A stretch of 64,000 nt of DNA from Colwellia sp. 12G3. GTDB taxonomy: Bacteria > Pseudomonadota > Gammaproteobacteria > Enterobacterales > Alteromonadaceae. Below the pieces are notes generated by a model, which saw nothing but the letters and a program-made list of their open reading frames with translations, did no database searches and was not told the DNA's origin. Of the stretch, positions 8,027 to 16,819 are shown piece after piece; position 1 is the stretch's first letter, and every line of letters begins with the position of its first letter. The DNA is taken from the NCBI RefSeq assembly GCF_002836775.1, contig NZ_PJAQ01000017.1, positions 495,000 through 558,999 of the forward strand, in the 5' to 3' direction. Made by a program: the position numbers and the translations under genes.

Positions 8027-9001
8027 TTATTCTTTGACGGCTGATATTCTACAAGCTATTTTACCATCTTCATTTACAACATCATTTACACTCAATTTAG
8101 ATAATTGATTCTTTTTCAGTAGATTTTTTAATGTGGCTAGTTGTTCTTTAGTTAATGCGGAGTTAATCATGGCCGTTAGTCTAGCTTTATGACTGTGTAA
8201 ATCAGCTTTAAATAAACTTAATGCCTGTTGTTTATCTTCACATTGACTATTTAATAAATACCTTAAAAACCCAATAAAATCAGACTCCTGAAAAGGCTTT
8301 TTAAAGGTGTCAGCCATATAGGTAATACTTTCATTTAGTTCAAGTCTAACACGTTCAGCTATTTTGCATGCCTCTTGAAACTTCATTATTTGCTCGGCAC
8401 TCTTCTGAGGATTATTAACCTCTCGATCTGTTAGGGCGTCAATCAACTCCGTTAGATTATCTAAAACATCACTGGGACAGAACATTTGTATAAGCATTTC
8501 CAATTCGTGTCTATTACTTTTTATCAAAATAGAATCATGGCAATGGCAGACAAATTGAAGCTCTCCACCTGATAAAAGTACTCTTGAAGCTTCAGCAACT
8601 GATTGACTTAAATCACTATATTCAATACCAAAATTAGAGATAACGTAATTGAAAATTTTATTTTCAAAGGGCAATTTTTCTATATTTATACCAAATATTA
8701 AATTGATTCCTGCTTGACCGCCAAAGCCATCGGTAGTGTCTATTTGCGCATAATCAACACCAGTAAAGCTAATACCTCGTATCCTATGTTGTGAATTTTG
8801 GGCTAACCTTAATAATGAAGCATTACCCGTACAAAGATCTAAAACTTGGCTATTATCTCTTAAGCTATCAAAATAATCTTCCCATATGTTTTTTATAATA
8901 CCTTCATAGCCGTTGATAAACGTACCACCAAAAGAAGTTTTATGCCCTTGTGACCAATAATCATTCCAATATTCACTATCATTTTTATTTATATATCCCA
9001 C
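8027..9001 (-). CDS. Class I SAM-dependent methyltransferase
   Basis: 324 residues. The N-terminal half has the Rossmann methyltransferase signature: motif I VLDLCTGNASLLRLA (about residues 53-67), an acidic residue after the second strand (GVDYAQID), and the FNYVISNFGIEYSDL post-motif with the family position usually occupied by Asn/Asp. The C-terminal 120 residues are helical and could recognise the substrate. The substrate is not evident. It stands alone between the PEGA-like gene and the TonB-dependent receptor and is separated from the latter by a terminator. Confidence 0.75.
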   Translation of the reverse strand: MGYINKNDSEYWNDYWSQGHKTSFGGTFINGYEGIIKNIWEDYFDSLRDNSQVLDLCTGNASLLRLAQNSQHRIRGISFTGVDYAQIDTTDGFGGQAGINLIFGINIEKLPFENKIFNYVISNFGIEYSDLSQSVAEASRVLLSGGELQFVCHCHDSILIKSNRHELEMLIQMFCPSDVLDNLTELIDALTDREVNNPQKSAEQIMKFQEACKIAERVRLELNESITYMADTFKKPFQESDFIGFLRYLLNSQCEDKQQALSLFKADLHSHKARLTAMINSALTKEQLATLKNLLKKNQLSKLSVNDVVNEDGKIACRISAVKE

Positions 9002-9080
9002 TGTTCACCTCTTAAATGCGGTAATTATTTACTGTTACCCACATTTTAGTTTGTGAGTAAACATCAAAAAAAATGTAAAA

Positions 9081-9102
9081 AAAAGACCCTGACGGGTCTT
9101 TT
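9081..9102 (-). terminator. Terminator of the TonB-dependent receptor gene
   Basis: AAAAGACCC-TGAC-GGGTCTTTT: a nine-base stem with a four-base loop, followed on the minus strand by more T residues, 26 bases after the receptor stop codon. Confidence 0.85.
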
Positions 9103-9127
9103 CTAGTATTTGCTAACTAATTAATTA

Positions 9128-11743
9128 TTAGAAAGAAATTGAGTAACGAGCTGTGTATTCACGACCGTAGTTGTTATAAAGATCAGCATTTTCATACTTA
9201 CCATCTGAAGATAAAACAGGATCTTCATCTGTTAAGTTATTAATACCTAACATAACACGTCCGTGGCTACCAATATCATAAGTGTAACTTAAGTTATGGA
9301 TTAACCAAGAGTCTAATTTACCTTCTTCTTTATTTTCATATGTACTACCGATGTAGTTCATATTCCAAGAAATATTATGATCTCCAACTAAATATTGAGT
9401 AGTAAATACTGACTTATATTCAGGTTGTCCAGCCCAGCCTGCGGTGTTTATTGCTTCACCACCACCAGATACCTCAATAATATAATCAGTAATAAAACTG
9501 TTAGTCCAATTTACACTAAAGTCACCAACACTTGTTTCAAATGAGCCATTAAATGCTAAATCGATACCAGTGATTTGCATTTTATCGCCATTACCATAAC
9601 CAGTACCAACTTCTAATGCTTTACCAATTAGGCCATTTGCATCATTAGGAGCACGATTAACATAGAAAGTATCTGTAGTTGCTAATGAACCATCATAAAG
9701 ACCTTCCATTACGTTAGTAATTGAACGACGAGATATAACATTGTCAATATTTAAATCGAAGTAATCAAGTTTAATACCAAAGTCGTCACTAATATCATAA
9801 GCAGCACCTAAATTAATATACTCAGATGTTTCTGGACCTAGGTCCGCATTCGGTCTGATATAAGTATTAATTTGTCCTGAACTACAATCAGTATCTGATA
9901 TATCACGTTCTCCACAGAACGGATAATCAGTACCCGTGTCTGCACTGAACGTTGTTGCTGCATATAAACGATCAAGTTGTGGTGCACGGAACGATTCTGA
10001 GTATGAAGCACGTATAACTAAGCTATCAAGTGCTTGCCAACGTATGTTTACTTTTGGTGAAACATTGCCACCAAAATCAGAATAATCATCGTAACGAGCA
10101 GCGATATTCATTTCTACTGTATCAGTAATTGGCAATGCTGCTTCATAGAACAATGCAAATACTTGACGATCACCACCGGCAGAGTTACCCGCACTGCCGC
10201 CTATAAGACCGGCTTCTGATTGTGCATCATATACTTCAGAGAAAGTTGTATCGAAATATTCAATACCTACGAAGTGAGCTGCATCACCACCCGGTAATTC
10301 AAACAAATCAAATCCTAAACCTGCGTTATACTGGTGGAAATCTGCTGTTCCTTGAGTCAGGGTCGTAGCCTTCATATTATTTTGGCCGTCAACTGAACTA
10401 AGCGGAATATCATTTGCAATATTGTGAGCAAGACCACCATAACTTAAGTAGTACTCACCAATAGATTTGTTATCAGCCTGATTGTAATGGTAGTAAACTT
10501 CCCATGTTGCATTTAAGAAATCTAACTCACCACGAAGACCTGTTAAGAAATCTTGATTGTAGTCATGAACATTACCATCACGTGTACCAATACCAGCCCA
10601 ACGATACAAACCGTTTGTCGTAACATCATAAGGGTTATCTGGATGGTCTGCTGGCATATCACTCCAAACAGCTGCTGGTGGTGCATAACGACCCATAGAT
10701 GTATTTTGGGTAAACATAGTTCGACCATACCACTCTACATCATCAGATAGAGCATAATCAGCATCTACATAAACAGTATTACGTTCTGTTGAAGCTTTGT
10801 TGTATGAAACATTACCGTATGCATACATACAATATTCAGCGCCTGGCGTACCCCAGTCTTCATCTGCAGCAGTTTTACGGAAAGTATCAGCTCCATACTC
10901 AGCAGCTAAAGCATCACAAGATGCTGCAGCTGAAGTTGTGCTCCAGTCTGGAGAAGCAATAGTTGCACCAAAATAACTCCAACCATCAGTTTCATTGTAA
11001 GCTTGAATAGTTCCGTCACCATCTAGGTCACGTTGCCATGGAGCTGTAAATTCACGGTCTGCATCCGCAATGCCGTCACGGCTTTGGTGATCTACTGCGA
11101 AAGTAACGCCACCTTTATCATTCTGCCAACCGCCAACAATTGAGAATTCTTTAGAAGTTAAGCCGCCGTCACGCTCACGACTACCACCACCAATGTTAAA
11201 CTCTAAACCTTCAAAGTTCTTTTTCATGATGATGTTAACAACACCAGCCATTGCATCAGAACCGTAAGTTGAAGAAGCACCATCTGTTAGAATTTCGATA
11301 CGTTCAACTGCAGCCATAGGGATAGCGTTTAAGTTTGCAGAACCACCACCTAATGTAGGAGAGCCTGGGAAACGTTTACCGTCAATCAATACTAAAGTAC
11401 GGTTAGAGCCTGCACCACGTAAGTTAATTGTTGCTTGAGATTGCGCAGAACTACCTGAACGTTCAGAGAAAGAACCAAAAGAGTTAAGGTTAGAGTTACG
11501 AAGTGCATCAGCAACTGTTAAGTTACCTTCCATTTTCATATCTGCAGCAGTAATTATTGTAACAGGAGAAGCACCTTCAAGGTCACTACGTTTAATACGT
11601 GAACCTGTTACTTCGATTTTCTCTATTTTTTCTTCTGCGCCTTCTTCGGCTGCAAAAGTTGGTGCTGAGATTGCTGCTGCAGCGCCGGCGCCGAACATCA
11701 TTGCTACACGAATTGCTTTAGCTACTTTACTATTGTTATACAT
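9128..11743 (-). CDS. TonB-dependent outer-membrane receptor
   Basis: About 871 residues from the ATG at 11743, chosen because AGGGAG lies seven bases upstream; an in-frame GTG at 11761 is less likely. Signal peptide of the Alteromonadales type (MYNNSKVAKAIRVAMMFGAG to PTFA), TonB box region (EKIEKIEVTGSRIKR), plug domain (about residues 50-170, with DGKRFPGSP and the DGASSTYGSDAMAGVVNII motif), then a 22-strand beta barrel ending in an aromatic residue (YTARYSISF). The ligand is not predictable. It is presumably energised by the TonB2 system at 1.9-6.9 kb. Confidence 0.93.
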   Translation of the reverse strand: MYNNSKVAKAIRVAMMFGAGAAAAISAPTFAAEEGAEEKIEKIEVTGSRIKRSDLEGASPVTIITAADMKMEGNLTVADALRNSNLNSFGSFSERSGSSAQSQATINLRGAGSNRTLVLIDGKRFPGSPTLGGGSANLNAIPMAAVERIEILTDGASSTYGSDAMAGVVNIIMKKNFEGLEFNIGGGSRERDGGLTSKEFSIVGGWQNDKGGVTFAVDHQSRDGIADADREFTAPWQRDLDGDGTIQAYNETDGWSYFGATIASPDWSTTSAAASCDALAAEYGADTFRKTAADEDWGTPGAEYCMYAYGNVSYNKASTERNTVYVDADYALSDDVEWYGRTMFTQNTSMGRYAPPAAVWSDMPADHPDNPYDVTTNGLYRWAGIGTRDGNVHDYNQDFLTGLRGELDFLNATWEVYYHYNQADNKSIGEYYLSYGGLAHNIANDIPLSSVDGQNNMKATTLTQGTADFHQYNAGLGFDLFELPGGDAAHFVGIEYFDTTFSEVYDAQSEAGLIGGSAGNSAGGDRQVFALFYEAALPITDTVEMNIAARYDDYSDFGGNVSPKVNIRWQALDSLVIRASYSESFRAPQLDRLYAATTFSADTGTDYPFCGERDISDTDCSSGQINTYIRPNADLGPETSEYINLGAAYDISDDFGIKLDYFDLNIDNVISRRSITNVMEGLYDGSLATTDTFYVNRAPNDANGLIGKALEVGTGYGNGDKMQITGIDLAFNGSFETSVGDFSVNWTNSFITDYIIEVSGGGEAINTAGWAGQPEYKSVFTTQYLVGDHNISWNMNYIGSTYENKEEGKLDSWLIHNLSYTYDIGSHGRVMLGINNLTDEDPVLSSDGKYENADLYNNYGREYTARYSISF

Positions 11744-12357
11744 GTTTACTCCCTGGATCACATACGTGATTGGTTGTTTATTAGTTTGTTTTTATTTTAA
11801 AAAGACTCAAGGCTATACTGCCTCGTTAATCTTTTATCAAGTCATATACCTGATCTGTCGGTTAGGATAGTAAACGGGAATAACAGGAATCGTCAACACC
11901 AAATGCAACAGATTGGTAATCTTTTTAACATCTAGACACATTTAGACACACACAAAAAACCGTTAAAGCCACAGACAAGACAATCATAACATACTGATAT
12001 AAATGAACTTAACCTTATATTTACATTGTAAAAAAATTGTGATTTTTATTTATAAATAAAAGATAAAAAAACCCAATAGCTACATTTACAATATTATAAC
12101 AAATACAGAAAACCCAATAATTACAATTACATAGATACTACATCTAAAAGTAGCACACAAAACAGCTCAATAAACATACAAAAAAGAAAAATCATTTATA
12201 ACAATGTAAAACAGTAACTTAAAGCCAAAAGAACACTTTTTGTAAATTTATAATTACAAAAGCATTCTTTTTAATAGATGACAAATTATATTCATTGCTA
12301 CATTTACTCATTAACATAAAATATTGATACTGTTTTTTCTTTAATAGGAACTACGGT
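11744..12357. other. Long AT-rich divergent intergenic region between the receptor gene and priC
   Basis: About 600 bases without a recognisable gene. Directly upstream of the receptor ATG lies a dyad ATCAC-N4-GTGAT (near 11757-11770) that could be an operator. The stretch 11,940-12,300 is dominated by A-rich runs. I see no RNA gene or mobile element in it. Confidence 0.4.
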
Positions 12358-12453
12358 ATGATTGCTACTCCTAAAACTTCATCTATTAATATATGCAAAA
12401 TACTCGACACGAACTTGCTATTAGCCGTTTATCAACGCTTATTGATCATTTAA
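12358..12453 (+). other. Possible 31-codon leader ORF overlapping the priC start
   Basis: ATG at 12358, preceded eight bases upstream by AGGA, opens a 31-codon frame ending at TAA 12451-12453, in a different frame from priC. The priC ATG (12393) lies inside it and has no evident Shine-Dalgarno element, so translation coupling is possible. It may equally be fortuitous. Confidence 0.3.
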
Positions 12454-13085
12454 GTGTACAAGCAAAGCAAACTGATCAATTAAACAGCAGGCATAAATCT
12501 CATCGTCTAATTGAAAATAACGACCTTTTCTCACGACATTTATTTACGACTGAAAGTGATAAAATTTTTCTATACGTTGAAGAAGTAAAAAAAAGATTAA
12601 ATAATTTTTCTCGCTTATATAGCCTTTATAGCTTAAGTAGTGACAATGCTAACAAAGCTGAATTTGCTAAATCGTCACTTCTGCAAATAGAACAACAAAT
12701 TTCAGCCTTAATGAATGCTATCCAAGCGAACCCTGCTATGCACCAAGCTGCTCAGGCAAGTTTTGATGCCAGAAAAAAAGTACAAATAAAGTCCGCGCAA
12801 GCGACTCAATTAAAGCAAAATGAAAAATATAGTAAAATGGCTAAATCAGTTTTACTGTCAAGCCACCAACTATATCAGCAGCTAAGTGAGCACCATGAGT
12901 TTGAAAGAAGGCTTATGGAAATGATCACGGAGCGTGAGCAACAACGTCAACGCAGCAAAAATGCTAATAGTGAAAAACTATCTCAAGAAGTACTTGCTTT
13001 GCATCAACGCTTAGGTCGGTGTCGTAAAGCCATTTCCGAAATTGAACGCAATATAGAGCAATCAGAAAAAAGTAACCTCAGATAG
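12393..13085 (+). CDS. priC: Primosomal replication protein PriC (N'')
   Basis: 230 residues, mostly helical. The C-terminal half carries family hallmarks: LYQQLSEHHEFERRLMEMI (compare HQDFERRLREMV in E. coli) and LHQRLGRCRKAISEIERNI (compare RLARCRHALEKIE). PriC takes part in replication restart by loading DnaB at forked DNA via SSB. It is longer than the 175-residue E. coli protein because of a larger middle helical region. The ATG at 12393 has no clear ribosome-binding site; see the overlapping leader ORF. A ComFB-family gene follows on the same strand after about 105 bases. Confidence 0.85.
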   Translation: MQNTRHELAISRLSTLIDHLSVQAKQTDQLNSRHKSHRLIENNDLFSRHLFTTESDKIFLYVEEVKKRLNNFSRLYSLYSLSSDNANKAEFAKSSLLQIEQQISALMNAIQANPAMHQAAQASFDARKKVQIKSAQATQLKQNEKYSKMAKSVLLSSHQLYQQLSEHHEFERRLMEMITEREQQRQRSKNANSEKLSQEVLALHQRLGRCRKAISEIERNIEQSEKSNLR

Positions 13086-13191
13086 CAACGAAATCATCAT
13101 CTTATATATTCGCATTTTGTTTTAACTCAGGTTATTCTTTGTATACGCTAATGAGGGCATAACTTGCCCAAATATTTTTACAAGAGGTTCT

Positions 13192-13461
13192 ATGAAAATT
13201 TCAGATGATATTCATAACTATTATGAAAAATTAGTTGTGCAGCACTTTGCTATGGGAAAGTTTGATGATAAGTATGATGTTGATTTTATTGCTGACTTAA
13301 CTTGTGTGGTTCTAAATCAATTACCAACTCGTTATATTCGACATGAAGTCGACATGGCATTTTATTTACCACCTTCAGAGCGTTTTGATATGGAAACTAA
13401 GGTAAAAAAAGCTATTGCTAAAGCGCTTGAATTTATGGATGCAAATAAAATAAGTAACTAG
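13192..13461 (+). CDS. Late-competence ComFB family protein
   Basis: 89 residues. The segment LNQLPTRYIRHEVDMAFYL is the hallmark of the ComFB family, named after a Bacillus comF-operon protein; some members elsewhere have been reported as cyclic-di-nucleotide receptors. AGAGG precedes the ATG by five bases. In the ancestral arrangement this gene would have faced ffs convergently; the island now begins 9 bases after its stop codon. Its role in this organism is unknown. Confidence 0.8.
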   Translation: MKISDDIHNYYEKLVVQHFAMGKFDDKYDVDFIADLTCVVLNQLPTRYIRHEVDMAFYLPPSERFDMETKVKKAIAKALEFMDANKISN

Positions 13462-13469
13462 AGGGGAGA

Positions 13470-13490
13470 AATTGGGTGGCAACCCAAACA
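13470..13490. repeat. attL: 21-bp direct repeat of the ffs 3' end (left island boundary)
   Basis: AATTGGGTGGCAACCCAAAC plus one A, identical to 22103-22123. The right copy forms the 3' end of the functional 4.5S RNA gene, so the left copy is the duplicated end created by site-specific integration. It contains the dyad TTGGGT-GGCA-ACCCAA, typical of an integrase core site in an RNA stem. Confidence 0.88.
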
Positions 13491-13771
13491 TCAAGCACGC
13501 TCGTCACGTTCTACTTAAAATCAAATAGTTAGAGAGTAAATTTAAATTTGATTGTATCAACTATCGTAGCAAATAAACAATATTAATATATCTTGTTATA
13601 GCTCTTATTAAGAAGCAGCTTTTCATTAAAAAGAAAGCAGCCTGTAAGAATAGGGCTGTTTTGCAGTTTATATACGAATAACGATTAAATTCTCAAGTTT
13701 ATTCCTTCCTAACCATATATAGGTAGAGCTGTTTAATACCATTTTCAGGGATCAGTAAAGATGCCCTATTC
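13491..13771. other. Left end of the island, non-coding
   Basis: No gene seen. A weak hairpin with a CAGCC/GGCTG stem followed by TTTT (about 13638-13660) could be a terminator for plus-strand transcription entering from the host side. The rest is AT-rich without clear structure. Confidence 0.35.
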
Positions 13772-14383
13772 CTACTGGCTGTTTTCACTAAGCTGATTTA
13801 TATATGTTCTTATAAAGTTGGTCGAATACTCAGCCATTTCTAATCTTCTTTCAGTTAACACAAGTTGCTCGTACATCCCGTATTTATTTTTAAACTCGTG
13901 AGGTGTTAGCATCTCAATACGATTTCTATTAGCATGCTGAAAGGTCAGTCTAAGGTTTTTATTTCCACCAACTGATTTTACTTTATGCTTTTGCATTTTA
14001 GGATTAACTACGACTAACTTTACAGAAGTGCCTACCATCCATTTTTTAGCCCATTGCAATACAGCTATTTGTTTATGGATTGAGTTACTCCAGCTGTGAA
14101 GTCGAATGAATGATTCCGGTTTGACTATAAATTTATCTAGCCTTAATCGCTGTTGCGCATTTTCAGCAGCGTGGTAGTAAGTATATGTATTAAGTTCACT
14201 ATTGTGCTTATATTCAACAACAATCAATTCATTACGCTTGTCAGAATATAAAATCAAATCAGGATAGGCTCGTTTACTTTTGCCTTCTTTATCCACATAT
14301 ACGATAGGAATATCTTGATCTTTATTATAACCGTTATCAGACAACCATTTCCTTTCGCCTATTGAGCTTGCATATCTACTCAT
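13772..14383 (-). CDS. PD-(D/E)XK-nuclease-like island protein
   Basis: 203 residues. The stretch YPDLILYSDKRNELIVVEYK fits a PD-(D/E)XK active site: D42 in PD, then E57 and K59 in the second strand (VVEYK). A helix with QQRLRLDKF follows. This architecture occurs in restriction-type, Holliday-junction and defence nucleases and in some catalytic-dead relatives. The ATG overlaps the stop of the ATPase gene by four bases (ATGA), so the two are translationally coupled. I do not recognise a named family; nuclease activity is inference from the motif. Confidence 0.6.
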   Translation of the reverse strand: MSRYASSIGERKWLSDNGYNKDQDIPIVYVDKEGKSKRAYPDLILYSDKRNELIVVEYKHNSELNTYTYYHAAENAQQRLRLDKFIVKPESFIRLHSWSNSIHKQIAVLQWAKKWMVGTSVKLVVVNPKMQKHKVKSVGGNKNLRLTFQHANRNRIEMLTPHEFKNKYGMYEQLVLTERRLEMAEYSTNFIRTYINQLSENSQ

Positions 14384-15408
14384 GGTGTAACCTCAAATAC
14401 AGGTTGATTATCCTTTGATTCTGAGGGGAGTATTCCATTCGATAATAAAGTCACAAATGATTTAAAATTGATCTGTTCATCCAGCGTTTCCCACATATGT
14501 TGTGAAGTACTCCAAACAGAGCTACGGTTTAGATTCTTACCTACACCTAAACTTAGCATTCTATTCATGGCCTGTAACTTATCGCGATTATTACTATTTA
14601 AGTGACTCCTGAGCCAGTACAAGAAAGTTTCTAGCTGATCTATAATGCTTTGGCTGTAATCAAAAATACTTAGACCTTCTTTACCCACATTAAAAGCGAT
14701 TTCATTTATAGCTTGATTCCAACTGTGTCCACTGCGACCTTCTTTGTCTCCTTTAGCTAATGAAAATGAAGCTTCACCAATTTTATATATACCACAAGTT
14801 CTGTCTACTACAGTGACAGCATTACCAGAGCCTGCCCAAGTTAACTCACCATCAGATTTATAAGCTTCTTTAGTTGTATGATGAACCATTATCACACTAG
14901 CACCAGCGGCTCTTAATCTGAAGATCAAATCATTAACTATTCTCCATGACTCAGCATTGTTTTCATCAAGTAGCTGAAATAGCGTACGTACATTATCAAT
15001 AACGACTAAATCATACTTATTCTTAACGACCAAATTAATTAGGTCTTCAAAATCGCTCTCCTGAGATAAATTTATTGGTTGTGTTGAATTTGCAACCATA
15101 TCTGTACTTGATAGATAATCTAACTTATCGCTACAACCAAGAGAGTCAAAACGATCACAAATAGTGTTGTAGTGCATTTCCCCATCAATATATAAAACCT
15201 TCTTATTCGTAGCACAATCTATACCTAAAAATGAGCCCGAGTCTCCTGCAATTTCTACGGCTAAGGAATATACAAATAAGCTCTTACCACTTCCGCTAGC
15301 ACCATAGAAAAACATAGATTCAGATTCATACAGGAAGCCATCAAGCAATGGTTTCATCTCAGTTTTATGATCGTAAAAATAAGCACTTTTCCTTAAGAAG
15401 GCTTCCAT
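14380..15408 (-). CDS. RecA/RepA-like AAA family ATPase
   Basis: 342 residues. Walker A GASGSGKS (36-43), DGE (75-77), Walker B LVVID (134-138) and a sensor-like VIMVHH strand (172-177) match the RecA-fold hexameric helicase family of plasmid RepA proteins (AAA_25). The C-terminal 110 residues are helical with no recognised domain. Such proteins unwind DNA at replication origins of IncQ-type plasmids or occur as helicase-like genes in islands. It starts three bases after the recombinase stop and overlaps the PD-(D/E)XK gene, making a three-gene operon. Confidence 0.78.
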   Translation of the reverse strand: MEAFLRKSAYFYDHKTEMKPLLDGFLYESESMFFYGASGSGKSLFVYSLAVEIAGDSGSFLGIDCATNKKVLYIDGEMHYNTICDRFDSLGCSDKLDYLSSTDMVANSTQPINLSQESDFEDLINLVVKNKYDLVVIDNVRTLFQLLDENNAESWRIVNDLIFRLRAAGASVIMVHHTTKEAYKSDGELTWAGSGNAVTVVDRTCGIYKIGEASFSLAKGDKEGRSGHSWNQAINEIAFNVGKEGLSIFDYSQSIIDQLETFLYWLRSHLNSNNRDKLQAMNRMLSLGVGKNLNRSSVWSTSQHMWETLDEQINFKSFVTLLSNGILPSESKDNQPVFEVTP

Positions 15409-15411
15409 TAT

Positions 15412-16038
15412 CTATTCATCACTATTTAAAGATGGGTAATGATGCTGAATTGTTGTTGATGAACTCGTTACACTTGAAGCAATTTCTTTTATCAGTTCAT
15501 TCCTGATTTTATAAAAGCTCGTTTTACCTATATCTAGTTTAGCCATTATTTCTTTAGGCTTAAGGCCTTGCTCAACAAGCTGTTTAAACTCTTCCTGTTT
15601 AGCCATAGCTGTAGGTTTACGACCTTTATATTTACCTTCTGCCTTAGCCTTAGCTATTCCCTCCCTCTGCCGTTCTAACATAATTTCACGCTCAAACTGA
15701 GCTACCGCACCAAAAACACTTAGCATCATCTTGCCTTGTGGGGTTGATGTGTCAAAATTCATGTCTAATATTCTTAACTGACAACCCTTCCCTTCAATCT
15801 CTTTAACTATTGATAATAAGTTTGAGACACTACGTGCTAATCGATCTAGCTTAGTAACAGCCAGCACATCACCATTCCTTAAAAAGGATAAGCAAGCATC
15901 AAGTTGCTCTCGCTTACCAACACTACTAACTTGTTCTTGAAAAACCTTTTCACAACTAACTTTAGCTAACTCTTTAAGCTGTGACTCTATACCTGATTTT
16001 TGTTCAACAGTGCTTGTTCTCGCATAACCTATTAACAT
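15412..16038 (-). CDS. Serine recombinase (resolvase/invertase family)
   Basis: 208 residues. N-terminal catalytic domain with LIGYARTSTVEQ (R7 and the presumed nucleophile S9), KLDRLARS (63-70) and the QFEREIMLERQREGI helix after about residue 110. It is followed by a resolvase-type helix-turn-helix (LVEQGLKPKEIMAKLDIGKT). The size fits small resolvases/invertases that act on short res-like sites. It leads an operon with the ATPase and PD-(D/E)XK genes. Inverted GTTCGTTTA-type motifs just upstream (16054-16168) could be its binding sites and also control its expression. Confidence 0.88.
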   Translation of the reverse strand: MLIGYARTSTVEQKSGIESQLKELAKVSCEKVFQEQVSSVGKREQLDACLSFLRNGDVLAVTKLDRLARSVSNLLSIVKEIEGKGCQLRILDMNFDTSTPQGKMMLSVFGAVAQFEREIMLERQREGIAKAKAEGKYKGRKPTAMAKQEEFKQLVEQGLKPKEIMAKLDIGKTSFYKIRNELIKEIASSVTSSSTTIQHHYPSLNSDE

Positions 16039-16053
16039 ACATAAGCCCTATAA

Positions 16054-16168
16054 GTTCGTTTACCTACATGGAGTCTATACGAAATCGGTTCATAAAGTCA
16101 AATACAACTTTAAACGAACCACTTTATAAAGTGTTATTTTGTTCGGCTAAGCCCTGCCCCAAACGAAC
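16054..16168. promoter_or_regulatory. Candidate recombinase binding/res region upstream of the recombinase gene
   Basis: Three copies of one octamer: GTTCGTTT (16054-16061) and its complement AAACGAAC at 16112-16119 and 16161-16168, plus a perfect 14-bp palindrome CACTTTATAAAGTG (16120-16133) touching the second copy. Inverted and direct spacing of such motifs beside a resolvase gene resembles a res site or autoregulatory operator. No experimental support. Confidence 0.45.
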
Positions 16169-16819
16169 AAGGAGAAGGTAAAGCGCTCCATGCCTATAGT
16201 TGCCCAAACAACCAATTTTGACTTCCCCCTTTAAGTCCCTTGCTACACGTGTACTTGAGCCATATCCCGACTTTGGGTTTCAAAAATAAGGGGATACCCT
16301 TTTATTAGCTATGAAATATATATTGATAAAAATCTTGTGAATATTATGATTTTTAATCAATGAGTTACAAGTATCCTAAACACTTTGTCACGGCTTCTGA
16401 GGGGGATTTGAGGGGTACTTATCGCAGCTTTGACTTTGCTGTCTTTAAGATACATGCTATTACCCCCCCTAATAAGCCCTTTAATAAACTGATTTCATTG
16501 ACTTACTACTATGAAATTTTATCATTGGACCTTATGGAAGGGAAAGGTAAAAAACACACTCTACAACCCCTTAAGAATAAGGGGTAACAGAACACCTTAT
16601 TTGACTGCTATGTAAACATGCAGGAATAGGGTTATTCCTTACAGCTATTGGGTAATCACTGCCATTTAGATATTTAATGGACGTAACGCTACTTAAAAGA
16701 AAAAAGCCCTCTACACACCTTTATTAGTATAGGGTACAGAGGACTGAAATCATTCCTTGATTGAATTAATTCTGAAAGAGCCTTAGTCAGAGGACACTCA
16801 GGATAGAAAAAAACAAAAA
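16169..16819. other. Island intergenic region with one weak ORF and hairpins
   Basis: Mostly non-coding. It includes the 75-codon ORF listed separately and a short AGAGG/CCTCT dyad near 16690-16742 that could limit transcription from the lipoprotein gene. No convincing plus-strand promoter was identified. Confidence 0.35.
16360..16587 (+). CDS. Small hypothetical protein, doubtful
   Basis: 75 codons. No recognised domain, signal or good ribosome-binding site. Its last codons and stop coincide with a perfect 8-4-8 hairpin (16566-16585, ACCCCTTA / TAAGGGGT), which is unusual for a real gene end but could serve as its terminator. Lies between the recombinase and lipoprotein genes on the opposite strand to both. 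Coding status is uncertain. Confidence 0.25.
   Translation: MSYKYPKHFVTASEGDLRGTYRSFDFAVFKIHAITPPNKPFNKLISLTYYYEILSLDLMEGKGKKHTLQPLKNKG

Noticed and set aside
11744..11761. In-frame GTG start six codons upstream in the TonB-dependent receptor
   Set aside because: The ATG at 11743 has AGGGAG at proper distance and begins a normal signal peptide.
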